Shown here one piece after another: positions 15,674 through 23,597 of a stretch of 64,000 bases of DNA (positions are counted from its first letter, which is position 1; each line of letters starts with the position of its first letter). The stretch lies in contig NZ_MRTH01000008.1 of NCBI RefSeq assembly GCF_001956045.1, positions 261,667 through 325,666 of the forward strand. The letters run 5' to 3'. The position numbers and the translations under genes are program-made. The DNA comes from Paenibacillus sp. FSL H7-0331 (GTDB lineage: Bacteria; Bacillota; Bacilli; Paenibacillales; NBRC-103111). The notes under the pieces were generated by a model, which was given only the letters and a program-made list of their open reading frames with translations, was not told the DNA's origin and ran no database searches.

Positions 15674-17932
15674 TTACCCGTAGACGCGTATTTCAATAAC
15701 TTCTGCGTGGAGGCTCCCGTTCGTTGCTTCGATGACCAGGCGCAGTTGATCGGTGCTTACCGCTGTAGGCAGCCGATGGATTTGCTTGCGTTTGTGATTG
15801 GCTGTTTCCTCATGGACCTTGACCCATTGCCCCTCCACATAGGCTTCCAGACGGTAGTCCCGAACCAACTCAGGTATAACCGGAAACGGGGTATAGTGAT
15901 GGTGAAGATTAATCAGATCCTCATTCACATCGTCATTGAAGGTGAGATGAATTTCACTAATTTGCACAGTCTCCTGCCACTGCAGCTCAAGGGAAGCGGA
16001 CTCAGACACAGCCGGGTCCCGAGCCTCCGACAGCCACATGTGCGGCTCACCATAGGAACGGACAAAGCCATCCGTTACATGCTCGACCTCGAAGGCGGTT
16101 GTTTCAGGGTACATGCGGAAGCAGAAGGGCTTGCGCACCAGCTTCTTCATACTCCACAATACGACCGGTTGTTCCGGATCCTGATTGCTGAAATCAGCAG
16201 ATACGGTCGTAGACGTGTTTTTAACGAATGAGAGCACCCCGGTTTGTGGCTGATGGGATACATACAGCGTCACATGCTCATTGGCTTTGATAATAATAAA
16301 GCCATGCTGTGCCGTTGGCGGCTTCCATGCTAGCGGAATGCTGACCCACTGGCGCTCGCCGGGTGTGAGGGCAGCCAAGCCGCTTACTTCCAGTCGATGC
16401 GGGATATAATTTTCCGCGCGGCCGGTGCTCCATACCTCCACCTCAAGCGTAGTTGCCGCCGCGGCGTCGAGCAGCAGCTCAATCCGCTGCAGCTCTGGCG
16501 CCACCGGCACCAGCAGGGCGACGTCCCCGCCCTGCAGAGCCACCGGCTCCGCGGCGTCTTCGACCGCCAGCCGTCGCAGTGTGCTCGACGCCGTGAGCTT
16601 CGCACGGCGTGCGAGATCCTCGTCATCGCTGCTGCGCAGGCCGATGACCGAGGCATCCTGACGCAGCAGCGTTTGCTGCAGCTGCGTCAGGTGCCGCTCA
16701 TACACGGCGCGTGGCGTCACGCCGTGCTGCACAGCCAGGGCCGCGCCGGTACCCGCGGCCTCGCCAATGACCGCGCATGTCGCCATCACGCGCGTCGTGC
16801 CAAAGGCTACGTGCGAGGCGCTGATATTGCGCCCGGCGAACATCAAGTTCGATACATTCACCGAGTATAACGAGCGGAAAGGGATATGATAGATGCCGTC
16901 AGGATGCAGGTGCTTCGAGCCGCTCTCCGTCGCGTACATGCCTCCGGGAGGATGCAAATCAATGGACCATCCGCCGAAGGCGACTCGGTCCTCAAACTCC
17001 CGCTGCGCGAGAATATCGTTCTGGTTCAGCACGTAATCGCCGATAAAACGGCGGTATTCGCGTTTGCCGGGAATCGAGCCGACCCATTCCAGTGTCATCG
17101 TCTCGGCCTCGAATTTACCGGAGTTTTTGATATAATCCCAAATACCGTATACGACCGACCACAGCTCATCACGAATACGTTCGTTCTCATGCACGGTATC
17201 CAACTCGCCACCCCACTCGATCCACCAATAGCTGCAGCCGTTGTCGCCGCTGCGGATCACCCTTTTAAGCGGGATCGTTGTAGCTGCAATATCCTTGGCA
17301 AAGCTGGGTGGTACATATCGAACCGGATGTCCGACATCCTTGGTATAAAATAATAGCGTGCTGCCGAGCGTAATGTTGTCAGCGACCTCAGGCGCCCAAT
17401 CCTCATTGTATTCATCCTTGGCTTCACGGCCGATCCGGTGCTGTGCTCCGGCAAGGAACCCTACCAGCCCATCGCCTGTGCAGTCCAAAAACAGCTCGCT
17501 TTCAAAACGAATCCGCCGCTCGGAGCCCATCATCCAGCCTGTGACTGAAGCGATCCGTCGATCATCCTCATCTCCATACGCTTCGACCTCATGCACATCC
17601 GTATTCAAAAACAACTGGATATTGGGCTCGGCCAGCACGGATTCCAGCACAACCATATCCCATAAATACGGATTGCCGTCGGGATTGCGGTATTGGTTTT
17701 CAACGAACATTTCACCCATAATGCCCGTTTCGCGCGCATAGCGGTTAACGCCATGCGAGGTGGCTCCACATACCCAGACACGGACCTCACTGCTGGAATT
17801 GCCGCCAAGCATAGGGCGGTTCTGAATCAGAGCTACCTTTTGCCCCAAGCGGGCTGCCGCGATCGCCGCATTCACACCCGATAGGCCGCCACCGATGACG
17901 GTAATATCGGTTTGCACAGTTTCATTTTTCAT
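15674..17932 (-). CDS. FAD-dependent oxidoreductase with C-terminal sandwich domains
   Basis: The protein has 752 residues. An N-terminal FAD-binding Rossmann motif (VIGGGLSGVNAAIAAARLG) and the GGNSSSEVRVW and GRNISASHVAFGTTRVMATCAVIGEAAG segments place it in the FAD_oxidored (PF12831) group, found near carbohydrate genes in Paenibacillus. Residues past about 480 lose FAD-domain character and look like one or two beta-sandwich or discoidin-like domains. The start chosen is the ATG with GAGGTGA four to six bases upstream; a longer frame to 18019 has no site. The stretch 16400-16850 is much richer in G+C than its surroundings. The gene is divergent from an AraC regulator, which probably controls it. 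No signal peptide; substrate unknown. Confidence 0.85.
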   Translation of the reverse strand: MKNETVQTDITVIGGGLSGVNAAIAAARLGQKVALIQNRPMLGGNSSSEVRVWVCGATSHGVNRYARETGIMGEMFVENQYRNPDGNPYLWDMVVLESVLAEPNIQLFLNTDVHEVEAYGDEDDRRIASVTGWMMGSERRIRFESELFLDCTGDGLVGFLAGAQHRIGREAKDEYNEDWAPEVADNITLGSTLLFYTKDVGHPVRYVPPSFAKDIAATTIPLKRVIRSGDNGCSYWWIEWGGELDTVHENERIRDELWSVVYGIWDYIKNSGKFEAETMTLEWVGSIPGKREYRRFIGDYVLNQNDILAQREFEDRVAFGGWSIDLHPPGGMYATESGSKHLHPDGIYHIPFRSLYSVNVSNLMFAGRNISASHVAFGTTRVMATCAVIGEAAGTGAALAVQHGVTPRAVYERHLTQLQQTLLRQDASVIGLRSSDDEDLARRAKLTASSTLRRLAVEDAAEPVALQGGDVALLVPVAPELQRIELLLDAAAATTLEVEVWSTGRAENYIPHRLEVSGLAALTPGERQWVSIPLAWKPPTAQHGFIIIKANEHVTLYVSHQPQTGVLSFVKNTSTTVSADFSNQDPEQPVVLWSMKKLVRKPFCFRMYPETTAFEVEHVTDGFVRSYGEPHMWLSEARDPAVSESASLELQWQETVQISEIHLTFNDDVNEDLINLHHHYTPFPVIPELVRDYRLEAYVEGQWVKVHEETANHKRKQIHRLPTAVSTDQLRLVIEATNGSLHAEVIEIRVYG

Positions 17933-18105
17933 TAGGATCACCTCAGTAGTATAATGGTTAATATCTGTAATTTCATTATAAAATCGGCTGGATGCGATGA
18001 ACATGCACGGATTATACATCAGACATATCCTTTATTTCATAATTCGGGAATCAAGCCGCTGCTGCCTGGCCGGACGGGAACAAGTGATTCCAGAGGAGGA
18101 ACCGT

Positions 18106-18942
18106 ATGCACGCACCGCTATGGGAATGGAAGCCTTATTTTATTAGCTATGCCTATTGGCACCAGAAGGACAAATTCCAGTTCATGCAGGACAGTTATGC
18201 GGAATGGGTGATGTTTGCTGTCGAGAATGGCTCTTTTCGTTACCGAATCGGAGAGGCGGCTGGAACTGCGATATTTGGCGATGCTATCCTATGCCCGCCA
18301 GGTGTTGTGTTTGAACGGGAGGTGCTGGAGCCGGTTTCGTTCCATTTTATAAGGCTTGGCTGGCCGACGGACTCCTTCCCATCCATGCTGCCCAATGCAG
18401 CATCGTATAGGAGTGAGGGGACATCCAACTTCACCCCGCCCGTTCAGCTTACCTATATGGACCATAATCGGCTGTCTTCCACTTATTACTACATCCACCA
18501 ATTGACACGTTTGCCGGACGAGCAGCGGCTGCTGCTGTGGGACCATTATTTGAACGATCTGTGGCAGCAGCATGTGGTCGAGAGCGGCTTTTCCCAACAG
18601 ACGAGCGAGCAGCAGGACAAGGACCCCAAGATCGTGGAAGCAACCCGATGGCTGCAGCAGCATGCTTTTGAACCGGTCAGTCTGAAAGAGCTGAGTGCTA
18701 GTCAGGATTTAAGCCCTGTGCAATTTACGAGGAAGTTTCACGCGGCTCATGGGACAACACCAATTGATTATTTGACGACCCTCCGCATGCAGAAAGCACA
18801 GACGCTGCTGCTTGAAACCGAAATGACTCTGGAGCAAATTGCAGAACGCTGCGGGTATGAGAGCGGTTTTTATTTAAGCCGCGTGTTTACGAGGAGGATG
18901 AAGGCAAGTCCCTCCCAATATCGTAAAATGCATCGGGTGTAG
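18106..18942 (+). CDS. AraC family transcriptional regulator
   Basis: The 278 residues split into an N-terminal cupin-like ligand domain (about 1-170) and a C-terminal AraC DNA-binding domain with two helix-turn-helix units: SLKELSASQDLSPVQFTRKFH and the signature MTLEQIAERCGYESGFYLSRVF followed by PSQYRK. GAGGAGG directly before the ATG fixes the start. It is transcribed away from the FAD oxidoreductase across a 173-base gap, the usual arrangement for a local activator, and lies upstream of a Gfo/Idh/MocA dehydrogenase. A sugar or sugar-acid inducer is likely but not shown. Confidence 0.9.
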   Translation: MHAPLWEWKPYFISYAYWHQKDKFQFMQDSYAEWVMFAVENGSFRYRIGEAAGTAIFGDAILCPPGVVFEREVLEPVSFHFIRLGWPTDSFPSMLPNAASYRSEGTSNFTPPVQLTYMDHNRLSSTYYYIHQLTRLPDEQRLLLWDHYLNDLWQQHVVESGFSQQTSEQQDKDPKIVEATRWLQQHAFEPVSLKELSASQDLSPVQFTRKFHAAHGTTPIDYLTTLRMQKAQTLLLETEMTLEQIAERCGYESGFYLSRVFTRRMKASPSQYRKMHRV

Positions 18943-19052
18943 TCGCAATGTTGAAGCGGTATGTCACCTTTTCGCAGTAGGAAGCCTACCCGGAACATGA
19001 TAGAATTTGGCTAATCATACAAGCTTGGTTACAAGTACAGGAGGCGACAAGG

Positions 19053-20126
19053 GTGGCACAGACAATAAAGATTGGTATTATCGGCAGTGGCAACATTGCA
19101 GGCGCGCATTTGAAGGCTTATCGGCTTATGGATGATGTGGAAATTGTCGGGGTAGCCGATATTATTCCAGGCAAAGCTGATGAATTTATCGCGAGGTACG
19201 AGCTGGAGGGTGTAAAGGCGTTTGACGACCATAACAAGCTGCTGGAGTTGGAGCTGGATGGAGTCAGTATTTGTACACCCAATGTCTCGCACCACTCGAT
19301 CAGTGTGGACTCTTTGCGTGCAGGTAAGCACGTCCTTGTGGAAAAACCGATGGCAGTCACGATGGAGCAGGCCGTAGAAATGGTGCAAACGTCCAAACAG
19401 ACCGACAAAATGTTATCCATCGCCTTTCAGCCCCGCTACGATCCGAACATGCAAATGATCCGTGATATCGTTCGGTCTGGACAGCTTGGCAATGTATATT
19501 ATGTACAGACAGGCGGCGGACGGCGCAGAGGCATGCCGAAGGGCACCTTTATTTCCAAACAGTTGGCTGGCGCCGGGGCACTGGCCGACATTGGCTGTTA
19601 TTCGCTCGATATGGTGCTCAATGCTCTTGGGTATCCGAAGCCGCTGACAGTTTCAGCGATGACAAGTAATCATTTTGGCACGAATCCTCACTATCATCCG
19701 CAGGCCAGCGCGTTCGAGGTCGAAGACTTCGGAATGGCGATGATCCGCTTTGAAGGAGATCTTGTCGTCAATTTCAAAATTGGTTGGGCTATGCATATGG
19801 ATACGCTTGGACCTACTCTGTTTCTTGGCACTGACGCTGGCTTGAAGGTCACACCTTCCGGTAACGGGGCCTGGGATGGCGGTATTACTTCGGTATCGCT
19901 GTTTCATGATATTTTGGGTCACAACACGGAGAGCGCTTTTCCTGTCAAGCAGCACCAGATCAACATTTTTTATGAGAAAATCCGCGATTTCGTTACTGCG
20001 ATCCAGGAGGGTCGTCCTGCTCCTATTCCCGGTTCAGAAATTATTCGTAATCAGGCAATTATTGACGGAATATTGCGCTCAAGCGAGCTGAAGCGGGAAG
20101 TCGATATTTTTATTCCTGAACTGTAA
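19053..20126 (+). CDS. Gfo/Idh/MocA family NAD(P)-dependent dehydrogenase
   Basis: The 357-residue protein has an N-terminal dinucleotide-binding motif (IGIIGSGNIAGAHLKAY), the family EKP motif in LVEKPMAVTMEQAVEM, and a C-terminal alpha/beta domain with GALADIGCYSLDMVL, where the Asp and His-equivalent positions bind the sugar. Members oxidise or reduce cyclic sugars and polyols such as myo-inositol or glucose. The start is GTG with GGAGGC nine bases upstream. It ends 37 bases before a strong terminator. Position after the AraC gene and near the FAD oxidoreductase suggests one carbohydrate locus; the substrate is not known. Confidence 0.9.
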   Translation: MAQTIKIGIIGSGNIAGAHLKAYRLMDDVEIVGVADIIPGKADEFIARYELEGVKAFDDHNKLLELELDGVSICTPNVSHHSISVDSLRAGKHVLVEKPMAVTMEQAVEMVQTSKQTDKMLSIAFQPRYDPNMQMIRDIVRSGQLGNVYYVQTGGGRRRGMPKGTFISKQLAGAGALADIGCYSLDMVLNALGYPKPLTVSAMTSNHFGTNPHYHPQASAFEVEDFGMAMIRFEGDLVVNFKIGWAMHMDTLGPTLFLGTDAGLKVTPSGNGAWDGGITSVSLFHDILGHNTESAFPVKQHQINIFYEKIRDFVTAIQEGRPAPIPGSEIIRNQAIIDGILRSSELKREVDIFIPEL

Positions 20127-20162
20127 GCTGCTTATTAATTTGGTTAGGTTATACTCAATTGG

Positions 20163-20189
20163 CCTTTCGCGTTATGCGAAAGGTTTTTT
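20163..20189 (+). terminator. Rho-independent terminator of the dehydrogenase gene
   Basis: CCTTTCGC and GCGAAAGG enclose a 5-base loop and are followed by six T. Confidence 0.93.
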
Positions 20190-20275
20190 GCTGCTGCTGC
20201 TTGAGGAAATATTGTATAATAAACATACAATTCTGCGGGCGCATGACCCGCATCGTGGAAAGCGAAGTGAGTAAT

Positions 20276-20665
20276 ATGAATAGGAACACACCTGATGATC
20301 AGGCTGTTCAACAGCCTCAGGAAGTATCTGTGACCGCTGAGATTGGTGTGAGTGATACAGAAGCAGTTGGCTGTACAATCCATGGAGAACGTCAAAGCCA
20401 CCATTCCGATCAGGTCAAGAGCAGCCTGACAACGAGGCTGAACCGGATTGAGGGCCAGATTCGCGGTGTTAAGGGAATGATTGAGCGGGACACTTATTGT
20501 GATGATGTGCTCAACCAGATCGCAGCGATTCAATCCGCTCTTAATGGTGTCGGCAAAATTTTGCTGGAGGGTCATATGAAAAGCTGTCTGGTGGAGCGGC
20601 TGGAGCAGGGAGATACGGATGTCATTGATGAGCTGCTGAAAACTATGGGCAAGCTTATGAAATAA
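20276..20665 (+). CDS. csoR: CsoR-type copper-sensing repressor (DUF156)
   Basis: The 129-residue protein has a C-terminal CsoR/RcnR four-helix core, starting LTTRLNRIEGQIRGVKGMIE. The Cu(I) ligand set is present as Cys75, His100 and Cys104, with the 25- and 4-residue spacing of Cys36-His61-Cys65 in characterised CsoR proteins, which separates it from formaldehyde (FrmR) and nickel (RcnR) sensors. An N-terminal extension of about 45 residues is Gln/Thr-rich and contains Cys33, His36, His42 and His43, which could add a metal site. The start is the ATG after GAAGTGAG; the site is weak. A TATAAT at 20215-20220 is a likely -10 element. No copZ or copA is adjacent, so the target is elsewhere. Confidence 0.85.
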   Translation: MNRNTPDDQAVQQPQEVSVTAEIGVSDTEAVGCTIHGERQSHHSDQVKSSLTTRLNRIEGQIRGVKGMIERDTYCDDVLNQIAAIQSALNGVGKILLEGHMKSCLVERLEQGDTDVIDELLKTMGKLMK

Positions 20666-20690
20666 GTAAAATGCCTGACAAAGTTGTATA

Positions 20691-20753
20691 AACAGCTTCA
20701 TAATAAAAGCAGTCCAAGTGACTTGCTTTGTATTGTGGGGCTGTTGTTTTTTT
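20691..20753 (+). terminator. Terminator after csoR
   Basis: AACAGC/GCTGTT forms an outer stem around a weaker AAAGCAGT/ACTTGCTTT inner stem, followed by a run of T (TGTTTTTTT). The pairing is imperfect. Confidence 0.55.
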
Positions 20754-20794
20754 GTTAAGATTTGAGAAGTATAAATTAAAGGAGAGATAGTGAC

Positions 20795-21799
20795 ATGCAG
20801 GCAGCGGTATTGCAAGGCAAGCATCATATTGAAGTAGTCGCATGGGAGCCAGCCGAGCTTATGCCCGGAGAGGTCAGAATTCGTGTTCAAGGCTGTGGCA
20901 TTTGCGGCACGGACCAGCATATTTATCATGGAAATCCGGGTTCGGCAGCCGTTACACCTCCAATCGTGCTGGGACATGAGCTTGCTGGTGAAGTCACGGA
21001 ATGCGGAGAAGGTGTCACCCAGCTTAAAGTGGGGGATCGGGTATCGGTTGATCCGAATATTTACTGCGGCAGTTGCCGATATTGCCGCAATGGTCAGCTG
21101 AACCTGTGTGATCACCTTCAGGCAGTCGGTGTTACGCGAGACGGTGGGATGGGTGAATATTGTGTAGCGCCTGCAGCCAATTGTTACCTGCTCCCCGATT
21201 CAATGAGCTTTGTGGAAGGAGCTATGGTTGAGCCGCTCGGTTGTGTGCTTCATGGTTTTAAAAAGCTCGACATTCGTCCGATTCATACCGTGCTCTTGAT
21301 CGGTGGCGGATTTATCGGTCAATTGTTCCTGCAGCTGGTCAAGAAGCAGGGGGCAGCCCGAATTATCGTCAGTGACCCTGCAGCTGAGAAGCATGCGGCA
21401 CTGCTCGCATTAGGAGCGGACGAGGTCGTAAGCCCGACTGCGGACGTTGTGGAGCAGTTGAAGAGCCAGGCCGATGTTGTTATTGAATGCGTAGGACGCC
21501 CCGAATCGATGGAGCTGGCTTTTGAAGCTGCGGGAAAAGGCGGTCAGGTGCTGCTGTTTGGCGTTGCTTCACCAGCCACTCAAATCAAGGTGTCGCCGTT
21601 TGCGATTTTTGCCAAGGAGCTTCATGTATTAGGTTCATTTATTAATCCGCACACACACGAGGAAGCCATTGCCCTTATTCAACAGGGAATCGTGAGTATA
21701 GAGCCGTTAATCAGCCACAAATTCAAGCTTGCAGATATACCACAGGTGATGGGCGATTATCCTAAAATGAATGTGAACAAAGGTGTTATTGTATATTAA
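20795..21799 (+). CDS. Zinc-dependent polyol dehydrogenase (MDR family)
   Basis: The 334 residues form a medium-chain dehydrogenase. Catalytic zinc ligands are Cys37 (GCGICGTD), His61 and Glu62 (GHELAGEV). The structural zinc site has four cysteines at 91, 94, 97 and 105 (YCGSCRYCRNGQLNLC). The NAD-binding motif is VLLIGGGFIGQLFLQL. It resembles sorbitol, xylitol or threonine dehydrogenases. GGAGAG upstream of the ATG sets the start. It is followed after 40 bases by a ROK fructokinase gene, which suggests that the pair converts a hexitol to fructose and then to fructose 6-phosphate; this pathway is an inference. Confidence 0.88.
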   Translation: MQAAVLQGKHHIEVVAWEPAELMPGEVRIRVQGCGICGTDQHIYHGNPGSAAVTPPIVLGHELAGEVTECGEGVTQLKVGDRVSVDPNIYCGSCRYCRNGQLNLCDHLQAVGVTRDGGMGEYCVAPAANCYLLPDSMSFVEGAMVEPLGCVLHGFKKLDIRPIHTVLLIGGGFIGQLFLQLVKKQGAARIIVSDPAAEKHAALLALGADEVVSPTADVVEQLKSQADVVIECVGRPESMELAFEAAGKGGQVLLFGVASPATQIKVSPFAIFAKELHVLGSFINPHTHEEAIALIQQGIVSIEPLISHKFKLADIPQVMGDYPKMNVNKGVIVY

Positions 21800-21839
21800 G
21801 AATCAAATTAATTGCTATTGATGGAGGAGACCTACGATT

Positions 21840-22733
21840 ATGATTTTGGGAGCAATAGAAGCAGGAGGCACTAAATTTGTTTGCGGGATTGGTAACGAGC
21901 ATGGTGAAATCATGGATCGGATCAGCTTTCCGACAACCACACCGGAAGAGACCTTGGGTCAAGTGATTCGTTATTATGCAGACAAGCAGGTTGAAGCGAT
22001 AGGAATCGGATCGTTTGGTCCGATTGATCTGAATAAAGAGAGTGCTACCTACGGAAGCGTTACGACCACGCCGAAGCCATATTGGAGTCAGTACCCGATC
22101 CTGAGCGAGCTTCGCAAGCATATTCATGTGCCGATGGGATTTGACACTGATGTGAATGCCGCAGCTCTTGGGGAAGCGGAGTGGGGAGCAGCCAAAGGAC
22201 TGGACAGCTGCGTATATGTGACCATTGGTACCGGAATCGGCGCAGGAGCCGTGGTTGAAGGCAAGCTGCTGCACGGCCTGCTTCATCCGGAGATGGGACA
22301 CATTCTGGTAAAACGTCATCCGGAGGATACGTTTGCTGGATCTTGTCCCTACCATAGCGATTGTCTGGAGGGTATGGCTGCAGGACCTGCCATCGAGAAA
22401 CGTTGGGGCCGCAAAGGGATTGATCTGGTGGAGAACCAGCAAGTATGGGAATTCGAAGCTTATTATTTAGCGCAGGCTGTGACGAACTTCATCTATATTC
22501 TTTCTCCTAAGAAAATCATCCTTGGCGGCGGTGTCATGAAGCAAAAGCAATTATTTCCGTTAATCCACCGTCATGTTATTAGCATATTGAACGGCTATGT
22601 CCAGAAGGAAGAGCTGACACCTGAGAAAATCGGCCAATATATTGTACCACCTGCTTTGGGGGACAATGCCGGTTTGAGTGGTTCTTTAGTGCTGGCAAGG
22701 CAGGAGCTGGAGCGGAGCCGAGTTACAGTCTAG
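21840..22733 (+). CDS. ROK family fructokinase
   Basis: The 297-residue protein begins MILGAIEAGGTKFVCGIG, the ATP-binding start characteristic of bacterial ROK fructokinases (ScrK/GmuE type). It has the catalytic Asp in DTDVNAAALGE, the TIGTGIGAGAV phosphate segment, and the zinc site HPEMGHILVKRHPED with CPYHSDCLEG (His-Cys-His-Cys). ROK enzymes with this start phosphorylate fructose and often mannose. GGAGG about 10 bases upstream sets the start. It lies 40 bases behind the polyol dehydrogenase and probably shares its transcript. Convergent with the GntR gene, 15 bases apart. Confidence 0.9.
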   Translation: MILGAIEAGGTKFVCGIGNEHGEIMDRISFPTTTPEETLGQVIRYYADKQVEAIGIGSFGPIDLNKESATYGSVTTTPKPYWSQYPILSELRKHIHVPMGFDTDVNAAALGEAEWGAAKGLDSCVYVTIGTGIGAGAVVEGKLLHGLLHPEMGHILVKRHPEDTFAGSCPYHSDCLEGMAAGPAIEKRWGRKGIDLVENQQVWEFEAYYLAQAVTNFIYILSPKKIILGGGVMKQKQLFPLIHRHVISILNGYVQKEELTPEKIGQYIVPPALGDNAGLSGSLVLARQELERSRVTV

Positions 22734-22748
22734 TGTTGTAGCTTTCGT

Positions 22749-23441
22749 TCAACTGTTGCTAAGCCGCTGCAGCGTTTGCTCAACTTTGCGCAGATGGGAG
22801 GCCATACGTTTTTTGGCGAGTGTGGCAGAGCCTTGTTCTATCGCTTCTACCAGTTGAAAATGCTCGTCTGACAGTCTGGACGCTTCACTCTGCTCGGCGA
22901 ACAGCCAGAGACGTCGGCTTTCACGCATGATGGGTCCCATGGAAGAAAACAATGACTCCAGCGTTCCCGCAAGCAGCGGATTTCCTGAGGCTTGGGCAAT
23001 CGCAACGTGAAAGCGGATGTCAGCCTGATCAAGCTGGTTTTCCTCCTGGAGCGTCATCATCTCCTGGATGATTTGTTTGAGCTCGGAGAGCTGCTCAGCC
23101 GAGCGACGCCCGGCTGCCAGGCTTGCGCTTTCCGTTTCGAGTATATAACGCAGCTCAAGCCAGGCTTTGAGCTGTTTGATATCCTGAATTTCAGGAGCCT
23201 GCCAAATTCCAATGGCAGGCTCTTTATCTTTGAGCACGAAGGTACCTCCACCGTGGCGTACGTCCACCCAGCCTTGGGCTTTCAGCGAAGCCAATGCCTC
23301 GCGGATCGTGGAGCGGCCGACCTGAAAGAGCTCAGCCAGCTTTTCAACGGAAGGAAGCCGGGAGCCTACGAGCCAATCCCCCTTCATAATTTGTTCGCGT
23401 AGAGCTTCTGAGACTACAGTAGAAGCTTTTGGAATCAGCAT
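22749..23441 (-). CDS. GntR/FadR family transcriptional repressor (FCD domain)
   Basis: The 230 residues carry an N-terminal winged helix of the GntR class (SRLPSVEKLAELFQVGRSTIREALASLKAQGWV, followed by the RHGGGTFV wing) and a C-terminal FCD helical domain with likely metal ligands (Asp and His in DIRFHVAIAQASGNPLL, His near DEHFQLVEAI). FadR/LutR-type proteins release DNA on binding a carboxylic acid. AAAGGAT before the ATG supports the start. It is divergent from glcD-glcF across 156 bases that contain a near-consensus promoter and a palindrome, so it most likely represses that operon in the absence of glycolate or lactate. Confidence 0.9.
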   Translation of the reverse strand: MLIPKASTVVSEALREQIMKGDWLVGSRLPSVEKLAELFQVGRSTIREALASLKAQGWVDVRHGGGTFVLKDKEPAIGIWQAPEIQDIKQLKAWLELRYILETESASLAAGRRSAEQLSELKQIIQEMMTLQEENQLDQADIRFHVAIAQASGNPLLAGTLESLFSSMGPIMRESRRLWLFAEQSEASRLSDEHFQLVEAIEQGSATLAKKRMASHLRKVEQTLQRLSNS

Positions 23442-23476
23442 AATATCGATCCTTTCATTAATAGGTTAATTCGATA

Positions 23477-23506
23477 TTGACATAGGTAAAAGCAACCTCT
23501 TATAAT
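23477..23506 (+). promoter_or_regulatory. Near-consensus sigma-A promoter of glcD-glcF
   Basis: TTGACA (23477-23482), an 18-base spacer and TATAAT (23501-23506) lie 92 bases before the glcD start codon. Both hexamers are perfect; the spacer is one base longer than ideal. Confidence 0.85.
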
Positions 23507-23510
23507 TAAA

Positions 23511-23523
23511 GTCATCAGATGAC
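23511..23523. promoter_or_regulatory. Palindromic operator candidate over the glcD +1
   Basis: GTCATCAGATGAC is a perfect 6-base inverted repeat around a central A. It begins five bases after the -10 hexamer and so covers the expected transcription start. Its position between the GntR-family gene and glcD makes it a likely repressor site. Confidence 0.6.
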
Positions 23524-23597
23524 CTGACTAATTATTAATTGCTATTTATGATTGTAATTCAGAACGATTCAATATGCAACGGGGAGGCTTTATATCG

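Noticed and set aside
16384..16870. Several long open frames on both strands within the FAD oxidoreductase gene
   Set aside because: They arise from the high G+C of this part, lack ribosome binding sites and show no family motifs.
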